NCBI GenBank assembly: GCA_016793925.1
Contig: JAEULH010000070.1
Span: 1-51,653, forward strand
Length of the DNA: 51,653 bases
Direction: 5' to 3'
From: Rhodospirillales bacterium
GTDB taxonomy: Bacteria > Pseudomonadota > Alphaproteobacteria > Rhodospirillales > Defluviicoccaceae
In this document: positions 34,553-43,406 of the stretch, one piece after another
Layout of the letters: every line of letters begins with the position of its first letter
Position numbering within the stretch: the first letter of the stretch is position 1
Notes under the pieces: model-generated
The model's input: the letters and a program-made list of their open reading frames with translations, nothing else
Databases searched by the model: none
Told to the model about the DNA's origin: nothing
Program-made: the position numbers and the translations under genes

Positions 34553-35113
34553 TTACCCTTCCGGCTTTTCCAGAAGCGGCTCGATGGCGCCGATTACCGC
34601 GTCGGACAGAGGCGACGTCATGGTGGGGAAGAAGCGGACCGCCGCTCCATTCGGAGCAACGAGGATCTTGTGGAAATTCCAGTGCGGCGCACTCTCGGGG
34701 CCGAGCTTCTCATGCGACCACTTGTAGAACGGATGCGCATTTGCCCCGGCAACGTGCTCCTTGGCCGTCAGCGGGAAATCGACGGCGAAATTCACCTCGC
34801 AGAACTGCTTGATTTCGGCTTCCGACCCCGGCTCCTGGCTGCCGAAGTCGTTCGAGGGAACGCCGAGGACAACCAGCCCGCGATCGCGGTAGCGTGACCA
34901 CAGCGCCTGAAGTTCCGCATACTGCCGGGTAAACCCGCAGAACGATGCGGTGTTGACGACCAGCAGCGTTTTGCCGCGATAGGACGCCAGGGGAAGCCGG
35001 CCGCCGTCGATCGCGGTGAACGAAAAGTCGTAGGCGATATCCCGGTCGGCGGCCGCCGCAGCCATGCCGGTACCGACCAGGATCGCAACAGCCAGAAAAA
35101 TGGCCTTTATCAC
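34553..35113 (-). CDS. Secreted glutathione peroxidase
   Basis: The 186-residue protein has a signal peptide (IKAIFLAVAILVGTGMAAAA) and the peroxidase core NTASFCGFT with catalytic Cys59, then GVPSNDFGSQEPG, the FCEVNF segment and a C-terminal WNFHKILV with the conserved Trp. Cys replaces selenocysteine, as in most bacterial enzymes, and the enzyme probably uses thioredoxin. A periplasmic location fits detoxification of lipid hydroperoxides. Start GTG 35113 has an AGGGAG about 12 nt upstream. It lies upstream of rpoE on the same strand, but no sigma-E promoter was found in front of it. Confidence 0.9.
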   Translation of the reverse strand: MIKAIFLAVAILVGTGMAAAAADRDIAYDFSFTAIDGGRLPLASYRGKTLLVVNTASFCGFTRQYAELQALWSRYRDRGLVVLGVPSNDFGSQEPGSEAEIKQFCEVNFAVDFPLTAKEHVAGANAHPFYKWSHEKLGPESAPHWNFHKILVAPNGAAVRFFPTMTSPLSDAVIGAIEPLLEKPEG

Positions 35114-35298
35114 GAGATCGCCGGTCTCCCTCCCCTACGCACATCCGTCGATTCGAGTACGCGGTTCGGGCGGCCGCGGATCTGCGCATCGCACAGGCTT
35201 TGATTCGCGCGGCAGGCGCTCCGGCGCTTTGACTGGCAAAATTACCCCGTTTGTACCATTATCGCCGGCGTCCGTTTCCACAACAACCGCCGCCCGCC

Positions 35299-37896
35299 AT
35301 GAGGATACTGAAAGCGCCGCTCCGTGCGGTCCCGCGTCGCCGTCAGCGGATCGCCGCAAGGCGCGCCCGGCTGATCCTCGTGGCCGGGCTTCTTGCGCTG
35401 GGCGCGCTCGCGGGCGTGCCAGCCGAAGCCCAGGACCACGAACCGGCTCGTTCGGTGCAAGCCACCATCGTCGGCTGGGGCCACATTCTCGATTCGGTCG
35501 AAGCCTACGTCAGCGGCCTGCCCTACACGCCCGCCCAGCACGCTGCTTTCGCCGCACAACTCTCTTCCGTGAGCGAAGAGGCGAAAGGCGTCGCAGCGCA
35601 GGCTCAGGGCGCGGTTGAGGCCAACCTCCGCCTTCTCAACACGCTCGGTCCCGCCCCTGCCGAAAGTGAGCCGGGCGAGGCCCGGGAGATCGCGCAGAAG
35701 CGGCGCGAACTGAGCGAGGCGATCGGCGCCGCCCGGGCGCAGATCGCGCAGGCCGAGCTTGCCAGGGCGCGCGCAGCCGGGCTCTATGACGAACTGTCGC
35801 AGGTTTACCGGCGCAGCCTCCTCGATCAGCTTGGACAAAGGCTCCGCTCGCCTCTGACGCCGTCGCGTCTGGCGCCTGTGTTCGGTGAAGCGGCGAGCAC
35901 GATCGAGACGATGGTCGGCGCGCCGGTTGCGTGGCTGGCCGGGCTGCCCGAGGACAGATGGCGCGATTTCTGGCTGAATTGGCGCATGATCCTCCTAGCG
36001 GGCGCGATGGTCGCCGGCTGGCTGGTTCGTCGCGCCCTGCTCGGCACGCTGGGGCGCGACACGACCATCGCCGCGCCGAGCTACGCCCGCCGCCTTGTCG
36101 CCGCCATCGCCGAAAGCATCGCCGACGGCATGGTTCCGGCGGCGGTCGTCGCCTGCGTCTACTTTCGCGTCCAGGCGGATGAGGGCCTTGCGGAAGCGCT
36201 TGCGGGACGGGTCGCTACCGCCGCCTGCACTGCGTTGATCTTCTTTGTCCTCACGGCGGCCTTCTCCCGCGCGGTGCTCGCGCCGGACCTGCCGCAGTGG
36301 CGATTGACCTCGCTTGCGCCAGCGGCGGCGCGAATGCTGAACCGTCGCATCATGCTTCTCGCGGGGGTCTACACCTTCGATCTGCTGTTCTCCCGCGCGA
36401 CCCGGGAGATGGTCCTTTCATCGGATCTGCTGGCGCTGTACGCCATGGTCATGGGCGCGATCGAAGCCTTCGGGATCGTCGCGATCATGCAAGGCGTGAT
36501 CTGGCGCCTGCCGGCGGAAGCGCCGACCGAGGCGGCGGAGGCGGGCGCGCCTGCGGCCGGGGCGGGACGCCGGCACGCGTGGACCGCGCTGCGCTGGAAC
36601 GTCAGCGCCGTCGCCCTCGCCGGCGTCGTCGCCGCGATCGCCGGCTACGTCCGGCTTGGTCACTATCTCGTCGGCAATCTTCTGATCAGCGGGACGATCT
36701 TCGCCCTTATCTACCTCTGCCGCGGCCTGTTCCGCGAAGTGATCGGCATGGGCCTGAGGTCGCAATTCCTCACCCGGCGCTGCGGCCTGGGCGCGCGCAG
36801 CGGCGACCTGATCAGCTTCTGGCTGGAAGCGTTGACCGGGCCGCTCCTCATCGGCGTCGGCGTCTACGCCGTGATGCCAAGCTGGGGCGTTCCCGGAGAG
36901 GACATCCGCCGCTGGACCGGCGACTTCCTGAGCGGGTTCACGATCGGCGGAGTCAGGCTGTCGGCCGTCGACGCGGCCGTCGCCGTCGCCGTCTTCGCGC
37001 TTGCCCTGATGGTGACCCGCGCCCTTCGGCGAACCCTGAGCGAGCGCGTTCTGCCGTTGACCAAACTGGACCTCGGCATTCGCAATTCGCTCTCTGTGGG
37101 CGTCGGCTATATCGGTTCGATGGTGGCGGTGCTCCTCGCGATCGCCGTCCTCGGCATCGATCTTTCGAACCTCGCCATCGTCGCCGGCGCGCTTTCCGTC
37201 GGCATCGGCTTCGGCCTGCAGAACATCGTCAACAACTTCATCTCCGGCCTGATCCTCCTTGTCGAGCGGCCGATCAAGGCCGGCGACTGGGTGGTGGTCG
37301 GGACGCATCAGGGATACGTCAAGCGCATCAACGTACGGGCCACGGAGATCGAAACCTTCGAACGGGCGTCGGTGCTCCTGCCGAATTCGGAGCTGCTGCA
37401 ATCGGCCGTCCTCAACTGGACGCACAAGGACAAGACGGGTCGGGTCGAGGTTGGCGTCGGCGTCGCTTACGGAAGCGATACGCAGAAGGTGCGCGACATC
37501 CTCCTCGAGTGCGCCCGAGGCCACGTCGAGATTTCGAGTTGGCCGGCGCCGTACGTGGTGTTCCGCGAGTTCGGCGCAAGTTCGCTTGACTTCGAAGTCC
37601 GCGCCTTCATCAAGGACATCGAAAAGAGGTTGATGGTCGCGAGCGATCTCCGCTTCGCCATCGACCAGGCGTTCCGCGACAACGATATCGAGATCCCGTT
37701 CGCCCAGCACGATATCCGCCTGCGCGATCTCGATCGCCTGGAGCAGGTGCTCGCCGGGGCGCGGGCCCTGGCGCCGGCGGCGGGACTGGTGCCGCTGCGC
37801 GGCGGCATACGCGGAGAAGCCGTGCTGACGGCGGTCGACGGCGAGGATCCGGCTGCTGCGCAAACACCCGGCTCGCGATCAAGCGCAGTTCGCTGA
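35299..37896 (+). CDS. MscS-family mechanosensitive channel with DUF3772-like periplasmic domain
   Basis: The 865-residue membrane protein has a signal anchor (RARLILVAGLLALGALAGVP), then a helical periplasmic region (QKRRELSEAIGAARAQIAQA) like DUF3772, and about ten transmembrane segments. The MscS pore and beta domain follow around residue 639 (GLQNIVNNFISGLILLVERP, IKAGDWV) with FERASVLLPNSELL. Such large MscK/MscS-like proteins gate on membrane tension. A TTG at 35251 is possible, but ATG 35299 fits the signal peptide. The C-terminal ~40 residues are poorly conserved. Confidence 0.9.
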   Translation: MRILKAPLRAVPRRRQRIAARRARLILVAGLLALGALAGVPAEAQDHEPARSVQATIVGWGHILDSVEAYVSGLPYTPAQHAAFAAQLSSVSEEAKGVAAQAQGAVEANLRLLNTLGPAPAESEPGEAREIAQKRRELSEAIGAARAQIAQAELARARAAGLYDELSQVYRRSLLDQLGQRLRSPLTPSRLAPVFGEAASTIETMVGAPVAWLAGLPEDRWRDFWLNWRMILLAGAMVAGWLVRRALLGTLGRDTTIAAPSYARRLVAAIAESIADGMVPAAVVACVYFRVQADEGLAEALAGRVATAACTALIFFVLTAAFSRAVLAPDLPQWRLTSLAPAAARMLNRRIMLLAGVYTFDLLFSRATREMVLSSDLLALYAMVMGAIEAFGIVAIMQGVIWRLPAEAPTEAAEAGAPAAGAGRRHAWTALRWNVSAVALAGVVAAIAGYVRLGHYLVGNLLISGTIFALIYLCRGLFREVIGMGLRSQFLTRRCGLGARSGDLISFWLEALTGPLLIGVGVYAVMPSWGVPGEDIRRWTGDFLSGFTIGGVRLSAVDAAVAVAVFALALMVTRALRRTLSERVLPLTKLDLGIRNSLSVGVGYIGSMVAVLLAIAVLGIDLSNLAIVAGALSVGIGFGLQNIVNNFISGLILLVERPIKAGDWVVVGTHQGYVKRINVRATEIETFERASVLLPNSELLQSAVLNWTHKDKTGRVEVGVGVAYGSDTQKVRDILLECARGHVEISSWPAPYVVFREFGASSLDFEVRAFIKDIEKRLMVASDLRFAIDQAFRDNDIEIPFAQHDIRLRDLDRLEQVLAGARALAPAAGLVPLRGGIRGEAVLTAVDGEDPAAAQTPGSRSSAVR

Positions 37897-37990
37897 ACAG
37901 GACCTCGTCAGAGATGACGCGCGGTGCCTTGTTCCGCCCGCCGAGCTTGTCGCGCCCCTTCATCCATGCGGCGAAGCCGCCGCCCGGCGC

Positions 37991-40264
37991 TCAGCGCGAC
38001 AGGTCCATCCGCCGGACGGAGCGCTGTCGGACCGTCTCGGGACGGAGCGGCAGCGTGACGTAACGGCCTTCACGCCACAGCGGAACCTGATCGAGGAAGG
38101 TTGTGCTGTTGAGCCAGCCGTCCTGGCCGCCGAGGAGCACGAAGTCGTTCTTGTCGATATCCGTCATGTCGGAGATGTGCCGGGCGTTCGAGCCGTAGGT
38201 GACGCGATGGCGCTCGCTCGTCATCGGGTGCGCGGTTTTCATCAGCGTCTCGGAACTGCCGCCGGCCGGATCGTCGGCGAACTCGAACCGCTGGCCGATG
38301 AGTGGCAGGAATGCCAGCGGATGGCGGAGCTTGAGCCGATGCATGTCGCCCCAGGTCGGGAAGTCGTCGATTCTGGTCGCCGCCGTCGCCAGACTTTCGC
38401 GCAACAGCCGCGCCACCGTCGCCGCATCGGCAGCGTCGAGGTCCTCGATCAGAAGCATCTTGACCTCGCCGGCGCCGGTGAAAGCCTGCCAGTCGTCGTC
38501 GCCCAGCCGCTGCCGGTAGAAGGCCTCCGTGAACTCGGCCCGGAAGACTTCGAAGGCCACGGCGCCGCGTGAGGTCTGTTCGTAGCGCCCGTCCCACGAC
38601 GCCATCAGCTCGACCGCGGCGCGTTGATCGGCCGGAAGATCGGGGTTGTCGGGACCGAGGCCCGCGCGGCTGAGATGGCGGAGGAACGCGTCGCGCAGCG
38701 CCAGCGACGCGCCGAGCTTGACATCGCGCTGCAGGTCGCGGGCATCCTCCGCCCCCAGGCGATCGCGCTGGCCGACGATCTCGGCCATACGTTGCGCCCG
38801 GTATCCCGGCGAGAAGAAATAGCCGATGCGGACATCGCCGGCCGTCGTCGGGCGGTTGTTGGCGGAAGCGAGGAAGCCCTTCTCGGGATTGTAGCTGTAC
38901 GGCAGCTCCGTGCTGGCGAGGATCCGCGACCAGTCGGTGTCGCTGGTCTCAGGCGAGGTTGTGATGTCCTCGGGCGTCGCCCGCTCGCGAGCCGGCAGCC
39001 GCACCGCCATGATCTCGCCGATGTTGCCGTGCGCATCGGCGTAGATCATGTTCTGCCCCGGCAGCGAAAAGGTAGCGAAGGCCTCGCGGAACTGGGCAAA
39101 GGACCGGGCGCGGCTCGCCGCCAGCATCGCCGAGATCTCGTCGCTCGGCAGGTGCCCCGTCCACCGGAGCGCCAGCGGCGGCAGGCCGAGATCGGCCAAT
39201 TGCGGCGCGTCCGAAATGATCGGCCCCCACGGCGTCTGCCGCACCGTAATTTCTCGATCTCGCCAGCCGCGAACCCTGATCGTCTCGCGCCGTTCCGAAA
39301 TCAGCCGCTCGGGGACGGCGGAAAGGTCGACGAGGTCGCTCGCCGCGGCCCGCATGTTGGTTCCGCCCCAGGCGATGTCCGGATTGCGGCCGATGGCAAA
39401 CAGCGGCAGCCCCGGGACCATCATTCCGACGACATGGTAGGATGGCGACTTCAGCCCGGCCAGAATCCAGGTGTTCGGCAGGTTCAGACCAAGATGCGGG
39501 TCGCTGGCGATGAGCGCGCCGCCGGTGGTCGTGTGCTTCGGGGCAATGGCAATGCTGTTGCTGCCTGAACGGCTGACGCTCTCGAGCAGGCCGCCGAGCA
39601 CCTCCGAGCCGCCGCTCGCTTCGAAGCTCGGCACCGAGCGGCTGCCGGCCTCGACCAGCCGCCTCCACAGCGTCGGCCAGTCGGCCCGGTGGCGCAACGG
39701 CAGCAGCCGGAACCAGACCAGCCATGTCACGTCCGTCCCGCTCAGACGGCCGAAGGTCAGAACGTCGCGAACCGTCCACGGCTCGCGATCGAGGCCGAGG
39801 GCCGCGTATTCGTACGGCAGAACCTCGAGTCGTTCCTGGTAAAGGTTGATCCCGGCGACAAAGCGCTCGATCCAGCGCCGCGCCTCCGGCGACAGGCTCG
39901 CCTCGGTTTCGGCCGCGGCCTTGCCGAAGTCGATGATCCTCAGGCCGTGGTCGATATCCGCCGCCAGCGGACCGCCCATCTCGGCGATCCGCCCCGCGGC
40001 GATGCGGCGATAGATGGCCATCTGGCCGAGCCGGAGATGCGCGTGAACCATGCCCAGCGTGAACGCCGCATCGTCGTCGCGATCGGCTTCGATGAACGGG
40101 ATCTGGTGCTCGTCCCACCACACCGTGACCGGGCCCGCCAGCGGTAGCCCGGTCGTCGGAAAGACGGACAGGCGCTGGTCGAGCGACATTTCCTTCGGCA
40201 GCGGCTTGAGCAGCGAACAGCCGGCAAGCAACCAGCTCAGGGCAACGGAAAACAGAACACGCAT
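37991..40264 (-). CDS. Penicillin acylase family lipoprotein (Ntn hydrolase)
   Basis: The 757-residue protein has lipobox LAGC (Cys16). The acylase layout follows: ITVWWDEHQIPFIEA-like N-terminal segment, then SRSGSNSIAIAP. Here Ser235-Asn236 should be the first residues of the beta chain after autocleavage, the catalytic Ser. RNPDIAWGGTN and ANNRPTTAGD-type segments follow in the beta chain. Substrates range from beta-lactams to acyl-homoserine lactones, so quorum quenching is one possibility. As a lipoprotein it faces the periplasm. It is divergent from the YbhB-like gene. Confidence 0.9.
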   Translation of the reverse strand: MRVLFSVALSWLLAGCSLLKPLPKEMSLDQRLSVFPTTGLPLAGPVTVWWDEHQIPFIEADRDDDAAFTLGMVHAHLRLGQMAIYRRIAAGRIAEMGGPLAADIDHGLRIIDFGKAAAETEASLSPEARRWIERFVAGINLYQERLEVLPYEYAALGLDREPWTVRDVLTFGRLSGTDVTWLVWFRLLPLRHRADWPTLWRRLVEAGSRSVPSFEASGGSEVLGGLLESVSRSGSNSIAIAPKHTTTGGALIASDPHLGLNLPNTWILAGLKSPSYHVVGMMVPGLPLFAIGRNPDIAWGGTNMRAAASDLVDLSAVPERLISERRETIRVRGWRDREITVRQTPWGPIISDAPQLADLGLPPLALRWTGHLPSDEISAMLAASRARSFAQFREAFATFSLPGQNMIYADAHGNIGEIMAVRLPARERATPEDITTSPETSDTDWSRILASTELPYSYNPEKGFLASANNRPTTAGDVRIGYFFSPGYRAQRMAEIVGQRDRLGAEDARDLQRDVKLGASLALRDAFLRHLSRAGLGPDNPDLPADQRAAVELMASWDGRYEQTSRGAVAFEVFRAEFTEAFYRQRLGDDDWQAFTGAGEVKMLLIEDLDAADAATVARLLRESLATAATRIDDFPTWGDMHRLKLRHPLAFLPLIGQRFEFADDPAGGSSETLMKTAHPMTSERHRVTYGSNARHISDMTDIDKNDFVLLGGQDGWLNSTTFLDQVPLWREGRYVTLPLRPETVRQRSVRRMDLSR

Positions 40265-40460
40265 GCATCGTCCGGATCGATCGGTAACCGGCGGCGCGCC
40301 ACCACGCCGGCTGTCCAGCGCGATATGGGGGCGCGGTCGATCGCGTCACAGGATGCGGGGACGGAATGCCGGCACTGCCGTTGCTCTCGCATGCGCCGGC
40401 GGGCCGCCCTAAGGTGACGCGGCGCGGGCAAGCCACGGACATCATGAAAAGGAGGAACCG

Positions 40461-41102
40461 ATGACTGCAACGCTGACCGTCACCATCACCGGCTGGGCGC
40501 ACGGCGAGCCGATACCGGACAAATTCGCCTTTTGCGTCCCCGACGAACAAAATCACCTGGCCATGAGCGACAACATAAGCCCCGAGATCGGCTGGTCGGG
40601 CGCGCCCGAGGGAACGAAGTCGTTCGCCATCATCTGCCACGATCCCGACGTGCCGTCGAAGCCGGATGCGGTGAACAAGGAGGGCATGACCGTCCCTGCC
40701 GATCTTCCGCGAGTCGACTTCTACCACTGGGTGCTGGTCGACATTCCGGCCAGCATGCCCCGCATCGCCGAAGGCGCCGACGGCAGCGGCATCGTCGCCG
40801 GCGGCAAAGCGCCCGGGAAGACGGCGCACGGGGTGCGCGGGATCAACAACTACACGGAGTGGTTCGCGGGCGACGAAAAAATGAAGGGCGATTACGCCGG
40901 CTACGACGGTCCCTGCCCGCCCTGGAACGACGAGATCGTCCACCACTACCACTTCACCGTCTACGCCCTGGATGTCGAGAGCCTCGGCCTGACCGGCGCC
41001 TTCGGCGGCGATCAGGCGATGAAGGCGCTGGCGCCGCACATTCTCGCCAAGGGATCCTGGGTCGGCACCTACACCCTCAATCCGGCGCTTCGAAGCAAAT
41101 AG
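40461..41102 (+). CDS. YbhB/YbcL family Raf-kinase-inhibitor-like protein (PEBP)
   Basis: The 213-residue protein has the PEBP motifs: NISPEIGWSGAPEGTKSFAI, CHDPDVPSKPDAVNKEG, FYHWVLVDIPA and a GPCPPWNDEIVHHYHFTVYA segment with ligand-site HHY. There is no signal peptide, so it is cytoplasmic. GGAGG at 40451-40455 lies 5 nt before ATG 40461, an unusually strong ribosome site. Bacterial members have no settled role. Confidence 0.9.
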   Translation: MTATLTVTITGWAHGEPIPDKFAFCVPDEQNHLAMSDNISPEIGWSGAPEGTKSFAIICHDPDVPSKPDAVNKEGMTVPADLPRVDFYHWVLVDIPASMPRIAEGADGSGIVAGGKAPGKTAHGVRGINNYTEWFAGDEKMKGDYAGYDGPCPPWNDEIVHHYHFTVYALDVESLGLTGAFGGDQAMKALAPHILAKGSWVGTYTLNPALRSK

Positions 41103-41241
41103 CGGAAGCCGTGCTTGTCGCGAATTCAGGCGCATCGGGCGAGCCGCGGCACCGGCGGCCGGTTGTCGGCCGGTCGGCGCCGTACCGTCCCGCGTGACAC
41201 CAAGGTTGCTGATAACAAAGCGTAAAATCGGCACGCCGGGC

Positions 41242-41268
41242 CTTGCGGCGAGGGCAATGGCAACATAT
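41242..41268 (+). promoter_or_regulatory. Possible RpoH-type heat-shock promoter for hsp20
   Basis: CTTG (41242-41245) and CATAT (41264-41268) are 18 nt apart. This is near the alphaproteobacterial RpoH pattern CTTG-N17/18-CYTAT. It would start near 41275 and give a leader of roughly 95 nt carrying the ROSE-like hairpins. Confidence 0.4.
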
Positions 41269-41302
41269 CTCGTCGCTGCGGGATCGCCGGATGGGGTCTC
41301 GC

Positions 41303-41366
41303 GCCACCATGGGCCAGCTTGAAGCGGCCACGGTGGCATCTGCACATTGCTTATTGGAGGATGTGT
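41303..41366 (+). promoter_or_regulatory. ROSE-like RNA thermometer in the hsp20 leader
   Basis: A first hairpin has arms GCCACC (41303-41308) and GGTGGC (41332-41337) with an inner GGCC/GGCC. The last hairpin masks the ribosome site: CACA (41343-41346) pairs with TGTG (41362-41365). The diagnostic UUGCU (41347-41351) pairs with AGGA (41358-41361), leaving G49 opposite the SD as a bulge or G-G pair. This UU(G)CU:AGGA arrangement is the conserved core of ROSE elements, which open on heating and allow translation of small heat-shock proteins. Confidence 0.72.
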
Positions 41367-41370
41367 CGCG

Positions 41371-41880
41371 ATGACGACTTTCGATTTTTCCCCCCTGTTC
41401 CGTTCGACCGTCGGCTTTGACCGGCTGATGCGCCTTATGGAAAGTTCGACCCAGCTCGCCGAAACGGCGAATGGCTACCCGCCCTACAACATCGAGAAGA
41501 CCGGCGACGATCAGTACCGGATCACGCTCGCGGTGGCAGGGTTCGGCGACGACGAGCTGAACGTCGAGACCCACGAGAACACGCTGCTTATCGAAGGCCG
41601 CAAGCGCGAGAGCGACGGCGATGCGCGCTATCTCTATCGTGGAATCGCCGGGCGTTCGTTCAAGCGGCAGTTCCAGGTCGCCGACCACGTGAAGGTTGTC
41701 GGTGCGTCGCTGAGCAATGGCCTGCTGGTCATTGAACTCGTGCGCGAGATCCCCGAGGCGATGAAGCCGCGGCAAATCCCGATTACGGCCGGCGCCGCCG
41801 TGCAGGGCAAGACCATCGGCGGCGACAGCGCCAACGCCAACGAGCCGAAGCAGATCGAGGTCGCTTCCGACGCGGCCTGA
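41371..41880 (+). CDS. Small heat-shock protein Hsp20 (IbpA-like)
   Basis: The 169-residue chaperone starts MTTFDFSPLFRSTVGFDRLM, the usual opening of the alphaproteobacterial class A Hsp20. The alpha-crystallin domain follows (YPPYNIEKTGDDQYRITLAV, DDELNVETHENTLLIEGRK, YRGIAGRSFKRQFQVADHVK, LSNGLLVIELVREIPE). GGAGG at 41356-41360 is 10 nt from ATG 41371 and is sequestered in the ROSE-like hairpin. Start at 41347 is rejected because it lies inside that hairpin. It holds unfolding proteins under heat stress. A strong terminator follows. Confidence 0.93.
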   Translation: MTTFDFSPLFRSTVGFDRLMRLMESSTQLAETANGYPPYNIEKTGDDQYRITLAVAGFGDDELNVETHENTLLIEGRKRESDGDARYLYRGIAGRSFKRQFQVADHVKVVGASLSNGLLVIELVREIPEAMKPRQIPITAGAAVQGKTIGGDSANANEPKQIEVASDAA

Positions 41881-41915
41881 CGCCGGCGAAGCACCCGATC
41901 CTAACCATGATGCGA

Positions 41916-41945
41916 GGGCGCAGCGATGCTGCGCCCTTTTTCTTT
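41916..41945 (+). terminator. Rho-independent terminator of hsp20
   Basis: GGGCGCAGC (41916-41924) and GCTGCGCCC (41928-41936) form a perfect 9-bp stem around GAT, followed by TTTTTCTTT (41937-41945). It lies 36 bp past the hsp20 stop. It is the strongest terminator in the window. Confidence 0.93.
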
Positions 41946-42130
41946 GAGCGCCGGCACCAGCTCGCGCCCTCGATTTCCTGCAGTGCGCTCCATCATTTCA
42001 TATTTCGCAACCGCCGGATGTCGTACATGCTGGCTGCCCGTGCTGGTCGTGCGAATTACGCAAATTCAACTTTGCCACGGTGCTTATGGCCTATAGCCTA
42101 GGTTGAAACATTCCTGCCGAGGATAGAGAG

Positions 42131-43186
42131 ATGAGGATTGCGCAGATTGCTCCCCTGATCGAGTGTGTTCCGCCCAAACTTTACGGCGGCACCGAGCGCG
42201 TCGTGTCATGGCTGACCGAAGAGTTGGTGCGCCTCGGTCACGAGGTCACGTTGTTCGCCAGCGGCGACTCGGAGACGACGGCCGAACTGGTAGCGGTCAG
42301 CGATCGCGCGCTCCGTCTCGATCCATCGGTCAAGGACGTGTTGCCCTACAACGTTCTTCTGCTCGAAGCCATCCGCAAGCGCGCCAGCGACTTCGACATC
42401 CTCCACTTCCACGTCGACTTTATGTACTTCCCGCTTTTCAGGCATATGGCCGACCGTACGCTTTCGACCCTCCACGGCCGCCTCGACCTTCCCGACCTGC
42501 AGCCGCTGTTCCGGGAGTTCCCGGACATGCCGCTGGTCTCGATCTCGAACAATCAGCGGCTGCCGCTGCCGCCGGTCAACTGGCAAGCGACGATCTACCA
42601 CGGCCAACCCGCGGATCTGCTGACCTACGAGGAAAATCCGTCGTGCGATTACTTCGCCTTCCTCGGCCGGATCTCGCCGGAAAAGCGCCCGGACCGGGCG
42701 ATCAACATCGCGGCGCGCACCGGGATGCCGCTCCGGATGGCGTCCAAGATCGACAAGGTCGACCAGAAGTATTTCGACGAGAGCATCCAGCCTTTGATCG
42801 ACGCCAACCATGACCTTGTGAGCTTTACCGGGGAATTCGAGAACGACGCCAAACAGATCTTCCTCGGCAACGCAAAGGCGGTGATCTTCCCGATCGACTG
42901 GCCGGAGCCGTTCGGTCTGGTCATGATCGAAGCAATGGCCTGCGGCGTCCCCGTCATCGCCTACCGCTGCGGCTCGGTGCCCGAGGTCATCGACGACGGC
43001 CTCACCGGCTTCATCGTCGACAACGACGACGAGGCGGTCGCCGCGCTGAACCGCGTCGAAAGTCTCGATCGGCGCAAGATCAGGGCGCGGTTCGAGGAAC
43101 GCTTTACCGACAAGCGCATGACGGCCGACTACGTCAAGCTCTACGAAACGATGCTGGCGAAGGCTCGCAAGGTTCGCGCGGCCTGA
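42131..43186 (+). CDS. Glycosyltransferase family 4
   Basis: The 351-residue enzyme begins MRIAQIAPLIECVPPKLYGG, with the GTER motif and a Rossmann start (ASGDSETTAELVAV). The C-terminal domain has FLGRISPEKRPDRAINIAAR and the donor-binding EPFGLVMIEAMACGVPVIA starting at Glu259. These are the retaining GT-B features of GT4. The donor sugar and acceptor are not visible. It sits upstream of a HAD phosphatase/mutase and a GH65 phosphorylase and may act on the same glucosides. A purine-rich GAGGATAGAGAG lies just before the ATG. Confidence 0.9.
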   Translation: MRIAQIAPLIECVPPKLYGGTERVVSWLTEELVRLGHEVTLFASGDSETTAELVAVSDRALRLDPSVKDVLPYNVLLLEAIRKRASDFDILHFHVDFMYFPLFRHMADRTLSTLHGRLDLPDLQPLFREFPDMPLVSISNNQRLPLPPVNWQATIYHGQPADLLTYEENPSCDYFAFLGRISPEKRPDRAINIAARTGMPLRMASKIDKVDQKYFDESIQPLIDANHDLVSFTGEFENDAKQIFLGNAKAVIFPIDWPEPFGLVMIEAMACGVPVIAYRCGSVPEVIDDGLTGFIVDNDDEAVAALNRVESLDRRKIRARFEERFTDKRMTADYVKLYETMLAKARKVRAA

Positions 43187-43215
43187 TCGGGTCAGTTCGG
43201 AAGCAGCGCTGATCG

Positions 43216-43291
43216 TCCCGCAAGATAGCCGGATCGCCGAAGCAGGCCCCGCTCTGCCGCCGGACACCGACGGCAGGCGCGCCTTGCGGGA
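43216..43291 (+). other. Structured intergenic element with nested stems
   Basis: An outer 9-bp stem TCCCGCAAG (43216-43224) / CTTGCGGGA (43283-43291) encloses an inner hairpin CTGCCG-C-CGG-ACA-CCG-A-CGGCAG (43254-43276) with nine base pairs, one C-A mismatch and a 3-nt loop. No U-tract follows, so a simple terminator is unlikely. It lies between the GT4 gene and the HAD gene, 116 bp before the HAD ATG. It could be a leader regulatory RNA or a processing/REP-like structure. Confidence 0.45.
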
Positions 43292-43406
43292 TTGATATCC
43301 GTTCGCAAGCAGCGTACGACAGATCCTGCGGTCGGCGCCTGTCCGGATTCAGCGTCGGGCGCAGAGCGCGCGGATTTTCACTGCTCCTGTAGCGACGAGG
43401 TTGACC

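Noticed and set aside
35155..35183. Sigma-E promoter in front of the glutathione peroxidase gene
   Set aside because: The minus strand has AGATCC instead of TGATCC and no TAAGA-like box 18 nt further, so control by RpoE is not supported.
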